In this document: piece by piece, positions 35,401-42,956 of the stretch
How positions within the stretch are numbered: the first letter of the stretch is position 1
How the letters are laid out: each line of letters opens with the position of its first letter
Assembly: GCA_965247965.1 (NCBI GenBank)
Contig: OZ252053.1
Span: 4,402,001 to 4,466,000 of the forward strand
Length of the DNA stretch: 64,000 bases
Source: UBA7328 sp965247965
GTDB lineage: Bacteria > Bacteroidota > Bacteroidia > Chitinophagales > Saprospiraceae
Direction: 5' to 3'
Translations under genes and position numbers: made by a program
Notes under the pieces: model-generated
The model's input: the letters and a program-made list of their open reading frames with translations, nothing else
What the model was told of the DNA's origin: nothing
Databases searched by the model: none

Positions 35401-38400
35401 ACCCGAATTATCTGACAGACCTGAAGATCTGACCATTAGTAAAGATGATACGGTGCCCGAGGTACCGCAAATCTCAGCTTCTGATGAATGCAGTACGGCC
35501 GAAGTGACATTCTCACAGGACACCACAGCACAAATCTGTGGATATGCAATAGAAAGAACCTGGACCGCCACCGATGTTTGTGGGAATACCGACTCACACA
35601 CACAAAGAATTAATATCGTGGGGTTGCTATTGGCCGAAATCCAGGCCGATCAGCACATAATATGTATTGGTGAATTTGGAGCGGCGAGCGTGAGCATTGT
35701 AGACGGTACAGAGCCTTTTACCTACGAGTGGACAAATCGAGACGAAACGGCTTCAGTTGATAATTTGGGGGCCGGGTCCCACAGTGTGACCATCACTGAT
35801 GGCTTAGCATGTACCGTTGTACTCGATGTAAATATTTCAGACGATGAGGCATTGCGAGTAGACATAAATATAGATGCACCTATTGCTTGTGATCTGTTCC
35901 AGCTTGGTACAGTCTTTTTAGACATAATCGGAGGCAGTCCGGACTATACCGTGGAATGGTCGGACGGATCAACGGAAACGGAGAGATCAGAACTGATCGA
36001 GGGGACTTATTCTGTAACGGTTACTGATTCCAATGGTTGTGAGGCCTCGGCTGAAACACAGTTGGAAGAAACGGCAACCTGTACAGCTTCAATAAGTGGC
36101 AGCGTATGGGAAGATATGGCTCGTGATGGAATAAGAGACGTGGAAGATCAGGTAGTAGAAGACATGGTCATATTGTTGATCAGACCCGATGGAACGGTAC
36201 TGCGTTCTGCGCGGTCCGATACTTCGGGCATATATATATTCTCTAAATTACCACCTAGAGAATTTCGGCTGAAGGCTGAGATTGCCGAAGGTTTTGGTAT
36301 CACTTCCGATGCACAAGGCGATGACAACCAATTTAATAACTCGTCCACGCTCTCGCATCTAATTACCGTGGCTGATGGGCAAACGGTAGAGGACATTGAT
36401 TTGGGCATTTACCGCCTTGGTAAGATCTCAGGTAGTATAGTCTGGAATGACAACAATCAAAACGGTATTCTCGACGAGGAAGAACAAGGGCTTTTTAATG
36501 CCTGGGTCAAGCTTCTTGATGAAAACCAGGAAATCCTGGCCAGTACATTTTCTGATGAAGGTGGACACTACAGTTTTATTAATCTTCCACCGGGGACCTA
36601 CTACGTGGAGTTTGACGGTGTAGAATCACTTTCCGGATCGCCCAATGGGCAAGGAGATGATCCATCCAAATCCAGCCAGGCCGATCAGAATACAGGCCTT
36701 ACACCACCCATAGAGGTGCGGAGTGGTGATTGCTATGAAAACGTGAATGCCGGATTCTTTGGAGTATTTGACCTGGAGCTGTCGATCTCATCATCGAACA
36801 CTACTCCTGCAGATAATGAATTAATTGCATTTAGCATTCTGATAGAAAATAATGGAGACATCGATGCAGAAAATATTTCGGTAGAGGTGCGGCTAGGAAC
36901 AGGAATTAGAAATCCCATATCGATTTTTCAAGGAGGCATTGCAAATGGTGATGTTCTTACTTGGGAAATATTGAGCCTGGCATCAAATAAATCCATCACA
37001 CTTGCCTTTAGAGCAGAAGTCTCCGCCTTTGACGTGTCTTACGATTATGAAACTGTTGCCGAAATCACAGGAGCTAGTATGGATGATATTGATTCATCAC
37101 CAGGTAATTATGGTGATGGCCTGGGTGAAGATGACGAAGACAGTGTAATAACCAGTCCAGTGCCACTCCTACAGTCTGATCTGCGCTTGTCACTTTCTTT
37201 GAATAATGAAAGTCCTTCGGAACTGAGCACATTAGTGTACACAATAAGGTTGGAAAATCATGGCCCTGATGATGCTTCTGGTATAGAAATCGTGAATTAT
37301 TTGCCTGTAGGGCAAGTCGAAAATATTAACAACATTAGCAGTGAAGGAGTATTTGAGGAAACTCAGATTACATGGTTTGTAAATAATCTTCCCAATGGGG
37401 AGGCCCTAGAGATGTCTTTTGAGGCGACCGTAATGGAAGGTCTTGGAAGAGATGATATCGTCAATGCCGCAGAGATTAAAGCAGCAGATCAATACGATCC
37501 CAATTCCATTCCCGATAACTTCAATACATTCCCAGCCGAAAACGATGAAGCTATTTCAATCGCTTCGGTAAACAAGATAGCCGACTTAGAATTGCATATC
37601 GTGGATGAAGGTATGGAAAAAAACATTGGAGAAACCGTTCAGATTGTTATCAATTTTGAGAATAAAGGACTAGATGATGCTGCTATGGCTCGCGTGGTAA
37701 ATTACATGCCAATTGGCCTGGGCAATGTCAAGAATATAAGTCACGATGGCGTCCTCATGGAAGATATGATCATGTGGACTGTATATGATTTTGAAATGAA
37801 TGGTGAAATGCAGTTAACTTTTGAGGCAGAAGTTATGGTCGTGGTTGACGATTGTGACGCCTATCTAAATATTGCAGAAGTTATGCAAAGCAGTGCCCAG
37901 GATCCGGATTCAGAGCCCGGAAACCAGCACGTTAAATCAGAAGATGATGATGACTCCGTAACTATTGGCATTAACCAAACAAAATGTGTACAGGTCAATG
38001 CACGTGTATTGTTAGAAGGTGCATATATGAAAGGAGAAGGAACAATGCACAATATATTGTATCAAAACGGATATCTACCCGGCCAAAACCCTCAGACCTT
38101 CTTTGGCAAGAGGGAGCTGCCGGGACAACCCTATTACGACATTCCATGGGAATATTGCGGTGAAGAGGGAGATAGCTATGATGCACTGATGGACGGCGCA
38201 GACGATTTTGCAGGATATCCGGACAATACAGTGGATTGGGTTTTGATAAGTCTAAGACAAGAAAGGAACTCTGGAACTGTGGTGTGTAGAAAGAGCGCAT
38301 TAGTTATGGATGATGGCGAAATGTTGTTTATGGAAGGATTCGATTGTTGTGGTTTTAGTGATGGTGAAGAATATTATATCGTAGTCGAGCATAGAAATCA

Positions 38401-38734
38401 TCTCCCGATTATGTCGCCGAGAAAAGTGGGGATTGTAAATGGCACGATGTCATTTGACTTTACTGCTGAGAATTCATTTATTGCTTTATTAGGCTCAGGC
38501 CAGAAGGAAGTGGACCCGGGAGTATGGGCAATGATAGCCGGTAATGGCGAACAAATGGACTATGTGGAAAGCGGAGATGTTAATGTCAATGATCTTTCTA
38601 AATGGTCAAGCGAAGAAGGCGAAAACAGCGGCTACTATTTCACCGATTTTGACCTCAATGGGGATGTAAATGTACAAGACAAAGGAGTCATTCTAAGAAA
38701 TTTCGGAGTCTTTTCGGATGTGAACAATAGATAA
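29456..38734 (+). CDS. Giant SprB-repeat surface adhesin, intact
   Basis: 3,092 residues, one uninterrupted frame. A hydrophobic stretch at about residues 28-40 (IYIMFLLPFSGILA) could be an export signal; an ATG at codon 29 is an alternative start. MopE-like DGIDNDSDGMTDCEDDDC motifs occur near residues 77 and 375. About two dozen SprB-type repeats fill residues 98-1790 (pattern DGSITVxATGG, YEYSIDGxxFQ, FxNLxAGxYxIxVxD). HYR-like repeats follow (about 1805-2055), then two more SprB units. After these come two SdrD-B domains (2205-2435, e.g. SISGSVWEDMARDGIRD), three DUF11 repeats (2438-2830) and a C-terminal module (2842-3092) with VDWVLISLR, VVEHRNHLPIMSP and a dockerin-like DLNGDVNVQDKGVILRN. 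SprB-type proteins are known T9SS cargo acting in adhesion or gliding. Long open frame amid broken neighbours suggests it is expressed. Confidence 0.85.
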   Translation: MTNSESRKCGLSTVLHIAKSVRSATRIYIMFLLPFSGILANRNAAIEYIFPFTEDLGKTEIITTNFENSFSLLEEECGDGIDNDSDGMTDCEDDDCGPQITNVQFTVPTACDATDGSISISVTGGLPPYRFSIDNGLTWQTNSGNYTNVTNDTYNIRVSNADGTCIKAYPSIDVNNPDSPILDSVIVEDPSLCFLNNGTLDIFARGTGLEYSIDGGNTFSSQANYTGLAAGVYRVRVRKGECVVSHPNVFIIEPKCASNIAIPSGNPAERCLWRLNEQIILDIEGSIGSGFDDTYVLTTLQGVILDVSGTPALAAQPTTGIYIAFILGVETGTTINGLTVSSYIQEVDIESLCYEWSEGFLLELCPTTETDCFDGIDNDGDGMTDCEDDDCSPMFMSINKTDPSDCNLNNGSITVSVAGGQGIGYVYSIDNGQTWQNSPTFTNLAGGLYLILAANSDETCPRISPDVILDTPIPPTVLNVLSGNSTSCETANGSITVIASGAVGLNYSIDGGTSYQSENQFTGLGGGTYQIRVQNNDGTCIISEDDVQLSDPVEPVINGLTANSPSACGAEDGSITINATGSSIEYSINAGNTYSPGNTFTGLTEGTYNIAVRNDDGSCKVLSTANPVSLTSGAVVAITNVTANHPSSCNGTQGQIEITATGSSTLQYSIDNSSNFQTSNVFANLPAGDYSIIVSNSDGSCPESYPTISLVEESAGSIQSVNATDPTDCGLSDGTIAVNATEGSANLEYRLDNGPWQSGNTFSNMPSGNYQVSIRNVGGNCEVAGQSTSITDPVAPNISGLAFTNDVRCDSDNGTITILVSGTVGLEYSIDGRTTWSSENEFTDLSAGDYPTAVRNANGSCQVDYETVSIIENISSVSVSLAKSDPLCYGDQNGSISPTMQGGVEPYAYAWSNGSDAASLSGMGTGSYSLTVTDANGCTNEASTSLTEPPVLTSSAVSQDDQNCNNCLIITALGGTSPYEYSADGINFQTNNTISELPGGMYTVMVKDASECTSTYEIELIDLNPLSCSITLLNEISCIGGSDASFEVNIQDGEAPFEYSLDSENWGTEIFFSGLLAGDYTLYVRDNAGNNSSCTINIADSENEVQASASVVNHESCFNHKDGRISVQATGGQGTLQYSIDGENFQTEAIFENLAAGNYTITVKDENDCSAISQATIDAAPDLYCQIVVNEGVSCFGNNDGRLVAEATGGAGNIVFTLNGETSTTGEFTNLASGSYLLQITDGNSCFSTCAAIVAEGAQLTCNVNQKSDVSCAGAADGFVQFSLEGGQGVITYHMGEFTNSTGLFEGLSGGEYIIVASDESGCISNCSVTIEEADLLTCEISSSQNISCFGEGDGSFSAAVKGGAGTFSYSLNGAPIGSPIITGLEAGDYTFTVQDENDCSSQCEISISEPNELTCTATVLSHVICDGGNEGSVRINVLGGVGSRTITLNGESNATGIFENLSAGSYTVTVADENGCVTFCDFEIVEPGELRCSIEEFENISCKGAQDGSITVGVTGGMVPFSYSIDGINFGTSNQFNNLAPGFYIINVRDANGCRTSCSKIMDEPSPLQCIINEFVDVNCSDESNGRIVVSGTGGTAPYQYSLNNAAFVSSGIFDNLGAGSYNVRVQDSYGCLSVCDLQVSEPTDLLCNITNVTNTVCSAINSGSISMEGSGGQPPYQYSLNGINYQNSNTFNELGEGLYTISIRDDGNCVVSCEDIIVQALAGLVCEISEVQNAKCGEGNGGRVVVTASGSTAPYQYSVDGQSFQPSNVFEDLNAGLHEIIVKDVNNCTTQCFAEVGMDENILPTVFCEENVINLNCDPPVIPDGNALILLDLILADDEDGTAVVQVIDESISNQGCQYTSIIRFRAIDNCGQATPLDSSCTVVVVWTESENVTITCPDALMLSCGDVDNPMHIENWLASITAEDACDGPVVITNTYKEDGFEQGCSAGTGTQIVTFTAEDNCGNTASCSAQIEILDDGLPELSDRPEDLTISKDDTVPEVPQISASDECSTAEVTFSQDTTAQICGYAIERTWTATDVCGNTDSHTQRINIVGLLLAEIQADQHIICIGEFGAASVSIVDGTEPFTYEWTNRDETASVDNLGAGSHSVTITDGLACTVVLDVNISDDEALRVDINIDAPIACDLFQLGTVFLDIIGGSPDYTVEWSDGSTETERSELIEGTYSVTVTDSNGCEASAETQLEETATCTASISGSVWEDMARDGIRDVEDQVVEDMVILLIRPDGTVLRSARSDTSGIYIFSKLPPREFRLKAEIAEGFGITSDAQGDDNQFNNSSTLSHLITVADGQTVEDIDLGIYRLGKISGSIVWNDNNQNGILDEEEQGLFNAWVKLLDENQEILASTFSDEGGHYSFINLPPGTYYVEFDGVESLSGSPNGQGDDPSKSSQADQNTGLTPPIEVRSGDCYENVNAGFFGVFDLELSISSSNTTPADNELIAFSILIENNGDIDAENISVEVRLGTGIRNPISIFQGGIANGDVLTWEILSLASNKSITLAFRAEVSAFDVSYDYETVAEITGASMDDIDSSPGNYGDGLGEDDEDSVITSPVPLLQSDLRLSLSLNNESPSELSTLVYTIRLENHGPDDASGIEIVNYLPVGQVENINNISSEGVFEETQITWFVNNLPNGEALEMSFEATVMEGLGRDDIVNAAEIKAADQYDPNSIPDNFNTFPAENDEAISIASVNKIADLELHIVDEGMEKNIGETVQIVINFENKGLDDAAMARVVNYMPIGLGNVKNISHDGVLMEDMIMWTVYDFEMNGEMQLTFEAEVMVVVDDCDAYLNIAEVMQSSAQDPDSEPGNQHVKSEDDDDSVTIGINQTKCVQVNARVLLEGAYMKGEGTMHNILYQNGYLPGQNPQTFFGKRELPGQPYYDIPWEYCGEEGDSYDALMDGADDFAGYPDNTVDWVLISLRQERNSGTVVCRKSALVMDDGEMLFMEGFDCCGFSDGEEYYIVVEHRNHLPIMSPRKVGIVNGTMSFDFTAENSFIALLGSGQKEVDPGVWAMIAGNGEQMDYVESGDVNVNDLSKWSSEEGENSGYYFTDFDLNGDVNVQDKGVILRNFGVFSDVNNR

Positions 38735-38821
38735 ATCCTCCAGAGGCCGGAGGCCATCAGGAACCGGTTCTTGATGACGTCTCGCCTCAAGAAGAATAAA
38801 CACTAGATCTTAAAATGAGTG

Positions 38822-38857
38822 AGGCGGCCTGGTCGATGGATTGGGTCGCCTTTTTTT
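38822..38857 (+). terminator. Rho-independent terminator after the adhesin gene
   Basis: Stem AGGCGGCC (38822-38829) with GGTCGCCT (38844-38851), one wobble pair, followed by seven T. It lies between the 3' ends of the adhesin gene and the convergent hydrolase pseudogene. Confidence 0.65.
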
Positions 38858-39985
38858 ACTTCCTAACCCCAATCAATTCTTGCCCACCCTGGTTCAATTT
38901 TAATTTTGAAAATTGCCCATCATCCCCTTTCAGAAACTCTATTTGAGCATCTACCACTTTTAGAAAGAAATTTGTCTCTGTTTCTGCGAAAAGTTCCACC
39001 TTAGGTTGCCCGGTTGCCTGAGTCATCAAAACACCGTCCTCCAAAGTGACGACAATTGTAAAACCTGGCATCAACTCATACTCTCCTACGTACTGCTGCA
39101 GGGTATGGGCATCGACCTTTATAGCCATTCTTTCTACCGGTTTTTCGTCTGTCAATTTTGCACTATCATTATTGCCATTGGGTCGAAGGGCTTCCATACT
39201 TGTTACCGACTCATTGTCATCTCTTTTAAAAGCGAAAATGGTCAGGGAGTTTTCAAAGAAGAAATTGTCCTTTTCAAAGGGATAAATGTCAAACACTTCT
39301 CCACCACTTCTTTGAGTGGTGAGATGATCTTCCTTCACTTTGATTGTCCTTTTACTCTTTTCGTCATCGACTTGATATATGCCTTCGTATTCCTCCAATT
39401 CTTCGAGGGATAACTCAATGGATTCTTTTGATACGTATTTTCCAATTTCGATGGCTGCTATTTTCTGTGCCAATCCATCGGTTCGTTTTTGAAATAATCC
39501 ATCATTTCGGTGGTGGTCATGTCCTTATGGGCATTCGCAAAAAAGCCTGGCATACCGGTCATAGTGCGTATACCCGAAGTGTGGGTTAGTAAATGTTCAA
39601 TTGTTATAGTATGCCCTTGCATAGGGTAGTCAGGAATGTGTTGGGTAATGCTGTCTTGCAAATCATGTTTGCCTTCTTCCAAAAGCATCAAAATGGCGAC
39701 TGCTGTAAATTGTTTTGTAATCGAACCAAGCCTGTGAACGTGCTTTGCGTCCATAGGAATATCCAGTTCCAGATTGGCTTTTCCTATACCGCCTTGATAA
39801 ACTATTTTACCTTTTTTAGCCACTAAAATGGAGGCTCCCGGGCCATCCTTATCGAAATGCTCCTCCAGAAGTTCTTGATATTCTTGACCGTTTAGTGTTG
39901 CTTTTGCAGAATATTGGCCCAGTACGCCATTTGAAATAAGAAAAAAGGCATAAAACAAGGAGCAGAAAGACTTTAAGTTGTACAT
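38856..39985 (-). pseudogene. Class C beta-lactamase-type serine hydrolase, core deleted
   Basis: The 5' part (39985-39458) encodes a signal peptide (MYNLKSFCSLFYAFFLISNG) and the start of a serine beta-lactamase/PBP4*-like fold. It includes the nucleophile motif SITK in RLGSITKQFTAVAILML and the loop HLLTHTSGI. It then breaks after KNEPMDWH. A frame shift later (39473-38856) a C-terminal domain of about 200 residues appears (AAIEIGKYVSKESIELSLEE, then YVGEYELMPGFTIVVTLEDG), of the kind that follows such hydrolases in Bacteroidota. The section that should hold the YxN motif and the rest of the catalytic domain is missing, so the gene has an internal deletion plus frame change and is inactive. 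Confidence 0.8.
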
Positions 39986-40174
39986 AAATTGTCGAGTTTT
40001 CAGTAAAGTATTTTACATCATTTACCTGGCAAGTATAGAGACTGGTAATGTGGAAATGAAATTCTTTCTATTAACGGTTCATTTTTTCGGATGGTTACAA
40101 AAAGGTTTTTTTAATAAAAAAGAGTTGTGCGACACTTAAGTTTAAATACTGGTAGAAATTCAAAAATTAGCAAT

Positions 40175-40194
40175 ACCTCCCATCAATCGGAGGT
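40175..40194 (-). terminator. Weak terminator hairpin after the ERCC4 gene
   Basis: On the minus strand, ACCTCC-GATTGATG-GGAGGT lies 17 bases after the stop of the nuclease gene and is followed shortly by an AT-rich ATTGCTAATTTTT. No strong T-run, so moderate support. Confidence 0.4.
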
Positions 40195-40210
40195 GTGGTG
40201 CAACTTGCGT

Positions 40211-40846
40211 CTAGTCATAATCTTTCGTAACAAACTCTTCAATTCTACGTGCCTTCTTTTTGCCAATTCCCGGAACTTTCATTAATTCCTTATAAGGTGA
40301 GTTAACGATTGCCCGAATAGATTGAAAATGTTCCATAAGTGTCTTTGCCAGTCCTACACCTACTCCTGGCAAGCCCCCGATAAAATTCAGCTGCAATGAT
40401 CTTACTCGCTTCGGTTTGTAGCCTTTTCTCCTGACAAAAATGTTGTTTTTTGTGGTCTGATTAGCTGATAGAGCGATGTAGTCCACCGTTTCAGAACTGC
40501 TTTCACAGATGATTACAGGAATTTCCCAGGCAGTCGAAATCGAAAGAATGGCTCCTCTTATAGATTGTGGGCGGATGTCATGCTTGGTATTAAATGGATT
40601 TCCATCCACGAGGATTAATACCCGGTAAGGCAATCTTTTGAGCTTTGCGCATTGATCAAATATTCTAGCTGTAATGATCGATTGAATAAAATCATCGCTT
40701 CTTTTTCTTTCGATGCAAATCTCATCGTTGATGATATAGTCACCCGCAGGAAGTGTCGAAGAGTGAAGATCGAACCGTTCATCCCTCGTTAATAGTTCGA
40801 CTATTTCTGAGCGCGATTCTCTATGGTCGATTAGAATATTTGGCAT
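40211..40846 (-). CDS. ERCC4-domain structure-specific nuclease with C-terminal helix-hairpin-helix
   Basis: 211 residues. The N-terminal 130 match the ERCC4 nuclease domain of XPF/MUS81/Hef: LIDHRESRSEIVELL, LPAGDYIINDEICIERKRSD (the ERKxxxD metal-binding motif), then IITARIFDQCAKLKRL and VLILVDGNP. The C-terminal 60 residues form tandem helix-hairpin-helix motifs, FIGGLPGVGVGLAKTLMEHF and LMKVPGIGKKKARRIEEF, which bind branched DNA. This nuclease-(HhH)2 layout is standard in archaeal XPF and eukaryotic relatives and uncommon in bacteria (family knowledge). It has no helicase domain. It stands alone, between a decayed hydrolase and the IS630 cluster, with its own start. Likely role: cutting 3' flaps or forks. 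Horizontal gain is plausible but not shown. Confidence 0.85.
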   Translation of the reverse strand: MPNILIDHRESRSEIVELLTRDERFDLHSSTLPAGDYIINDEICIERKRSDDFIQSIITARIFDQCAKLKRLPYRVLILVDGNPFNTKHDIRPQSIRGAILSISTAWEIPVIICESSSETVDYIALSANQTTKNNIFVRRKGYKPKRVRSLQLNFIGGLPGVGVGLAKTLMEHFQSIRAIVNSPYKELMKVPGIGKKKARRIEEFVTKDYD

Positions 40847-40988
40847 GATTGTATGGAATTATTATGAATAAAAACATAAGAAATTTAAGCTCTATGTTAC
40901 TATGCGCTTTGAACATTATAAGAAAAAATACTCGCATTTTTAATATTCATTGTCTAGATTTCAAAACTGACGGAGACTCATTCACCCG

Positions 40989-41153
40989 ATGGAAGTACCC
41001 TTTCAAATACTAATTGTAGAAGACAATGCTAGTTTTGCTCTTGAAGGGGAAATGCTCATTAAGAATACGGGTTATGGGGTAATGGGCATTGTTGATAATG
41101 CAGATGAGGCATTAGAGCTCATTTCCGCAAAAAAGAGGGGCGCCCTCCTATAG
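40989..41153 (+). pseudogene. Response regulator receiver-domain fragment
   Basis: 54 codons: MEVPFQILIVEDNASFALEG and onward, with the acidic pair of a receiver domain (VEDN) and the pattern GYGVMGIVDNADEALELI. The phospho-accepting Asp would come later but the frame runs into a hairpin sequence and stops. A full receiver is about 120 residues and usually has an output domain. So this is the truncated front of a response regulator gene. Confidence 0.75.
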
Positions 41154-41165
41154 GAGAGACGCCCC
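41137..41165. repeat. Palindromic hairpin that ends the response regulator fragment
   Basis: Arms GGGGCG (41137-41142) and CGCCCC (41160-41165) with an inner perfect palindrome CTCCTATAGGAG (41145-41156). It is flanked by A-runs on the plus strand left (six A) and right (eight A). On the minus strand the stem is followed by TCTTTTTT, so it could terminate minus-strand transcripts. It is the point where the receiver coding sequence is lost. Confidence 0.55.
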
Positions 41166-41454
41166 AAAAAAAAGGGAGAGCATTAAATTGAATTCTGTTT
41201 TTGATTAAATGGAGAGCTTCAAAAATTCAGAATATTCGTTGATCCAACAATGAACACCCGGAGAACTCCGCCATTCATCCTATTAAAGAACGAAATTATG
41301 TTCATTTAAAGCTGCTTACTAGTGTTCAGTCAAGCGCATAAATCTGGGTAAAAAGAATAAAGTAACTTCGAATGTTGTTTTGCATAAAGATTAGAGTGAC
41401 CACCTGATCAAAAAGAGAATATAGAGCCTTGATTAATGAACAAAAAAAAGAATC

Positions 41455-41925
41455 ATGGCAAAATTTTACAAAGTAACCTTAACCGAAGAAGAGCGTAGTG
41501 AATTAGAGCGAATAATAAGCATACCCAATAGTAAGTCAATTAGGACCAAGCGGAGTTATATATTATTGGCCTCAGATGAGAATGGAGATAAGCATTGGAC
41601 AGATAAAAAGATTCAAATTGCCTATGGAATGACGATAAATGGAATAGAGCGAATGCGAAAAAGATTTGTGGAACACGGATTTGAAGCAGCGCTATATGGA
41701 AAGAAAAGAGAATATGTAAAAGAAAAGATATTTGACGGTCGGGTAGAAAGCCATTTACTATCCTTAAGATGTGAAGAAGTTCCTGATGGTCATTCAGGGT
41801 GGAGTTTACGATTATTGGCTGATAAGATGGTAGAATTGGAATATGTAGAAAGCATCAGTCATGAATCTATACGGCAGATACTAAAAAAAACAAAATTAAA
41901 CCCTGGCGAGTCAAAGGTTGGATAA
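41455..41925 (+). CDS. IS630 transposase, frame A (copy 3)
   Basis: Identical in protein sequence to frame A of copies 1 and 2. The slippery A8 run is at 41883-41890. Confidence 0.9.
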   Translation: MAKFYKVTLTEEERSELERIISIPNSKSIRTKRSYILLASDENGDKHWTDKKIQIAYGMTINGIERMRKRFVEHGFEAALYGKKREYVKEKIFDGRVESHLLSLRCEEVPDGHSGWSLRLLADKMVELEYVESISHESIRQILKKTKLNPGESKVG

Positions 41926-42581
41926 TGCCAAAGAAAGGAGCAGATTTTGTTCATAAAATGGAAGCGGTATTAGATGTATATGAACGACCATATGACCCGA
42001 CTCATCCAGTAATCTGTTTAGATGAGTCCCCTAAACAGATCATAAGTGAAACAAAGAAAAGCTATATGGATTCAAAGGGTATATTACATCAAGACTATGA
42101 GTATAAAAGAGAAGGAGTAAAAAGTATGTACATGATCGTAGAACCCTTAGGAGAATACAGAGAAGTACATATTGAGGATAATCACAATAGTCAGACTTAC
42201 GCAAAAATCATCATGAACTTAGTAGAAAAAACATATAGCGCTGCTAACAAAATCACATTGGTAGAGGACAATTTAAGTGCACATAAATTAAGTACCTTAT
42301 ATGAAATTATGCCTGCCCCCAGAGCCCGAAACATAGTGAAAAAGATAGAAGTTGTTCGCACACCGGCACATGCTTCCTGGCTCAATATTGCAGAATGTGA
42401 ATTGAGCGTATTAACACGGTGTGGTTTGAAAAGTAGAATGTCAGATGAAGAACAACTCAAAAAACAAACCAAAGCCTGGTATGGGTACAGAAACAAAAAC
42501 CAAAAAGGAGTAGATTGGCAATTTACAACGAGTGATGCGCGCATTAAACTAAAAAATCTTTACCCAGACTTATGCGCTTGA
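41925..42581 (+). CDS. IS630 transposase, frame B (copy 3)
   Basis: DDE half, identical to the other copies except the final residues (DLCA instead of DYII), because its C-terminus is encoded by the intact right terminal repeat. Confidence 0.92.
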   Translation: MPKKGADFVHKMEAVLDVYERPYDPTHPVICLDESPKQIISETKKSYMDSKGILHQDYEYKREGVKSMYMIVEPLGEYREVHIEDNHNSQTYAKIIMNLVEKTYSAANKITLVEDNLSAHKLSTLYEIMPAPRARNIVKKIEVVRTPAHASWLNIAECELSVLTRCGLKSRMSDEEQLKKQTKAWYGYRNKNQKGVDWQFTTSDARIKLKNLYPDLCA

Positions 42582-42591
42582 CTGAACACTA

Positions 42592-42753
42592 GTGCGTCAG
42601 AAACTAAGTAATGACATATATAAACGACGTTATTTTTCTTCTGATCAAGGCGGAAAAACCGGAGTTATGCCTTAGCATAATGAGGATTTTTACAACGACG
42701 AGCAGGAGGAAAAGAACAAGTTTATGTAGGTTAGAATTTAGTTTCTGACGCAC
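42592..42753. mobile_element. MITE A, 162 bp, structured
   Basis: Flanked by TA on both sides (42590-42591 shared with IS630 copy 3; 42754-42755 shared with MITE B). Terminal inverted repeats GTGCGTCAGAAACTAA are perfect over 16 bases. The core holds a long outer stem (42632-42646 with 42700-42714, around CTGATC/GAGCAG) and an inner stem (GTTATGC 42664-42670 with GCATAAT 42675-42681). It has no coding capacity and is homologous in the core to MITE C. Confidence 0.8.
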
Positions 42754-42755
42754 TA

Positions 42756-42915
42756 GTGCTTTGTAAAGTAAGTTCTTCTGAATTATGGGGAGCAGATTTT
42801 GAGTCAGATCGCGGCGCAAAACGCAGCCATAGCCAAAGCTACGGCGAGGCTTTGCAACAAAGAGCTGGCTCAAAAGATGCCGCCATAAACTGTAGAAATT
42901 TATTTTACAGAGCAC
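42756..42915. mobile_element. MITE B, 160 bp, structured
   Basis: Flanked by TA (42754-42755, 42916-42917). Terminal inverted repeats are imperfect: GTGCTTTGTAAAGTAA against GTGCTCTGTAAAATAA. Outer stem: TTTTGAG-T-CAGATC (42797-42810) with GAGCTG-G-CTCAAAA (42862-42875). Inner stem: GCCATAGC (42826-42833) with GCTACGGC (42838-42845). The core aligns with MITEs A and C, but with base-pair swaps that keep the fold. Confidence 0.75.
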
Positions 42916-42956
42916 TAGTCCAAGGTGAGATGTGGCATAAAAAAGGTGAGGAAGGA

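Larger units (their letters stand above)
41322..42589 (+). mobile_element. IS630-family insertion sequence, copy 3
   Basis: 1268 bp, flanked by TA (41320-41321 and 42590-42591), again in an ACTA|TAGT context. Its right terminus read inward is GTGTTCAGTCAAGCGCATAA, a perfect match to the left terminus, unlike copies 1 and 2. This is probably the ancestral end. Its right TA is directly shared with the next small element. Confidence 0.95.
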
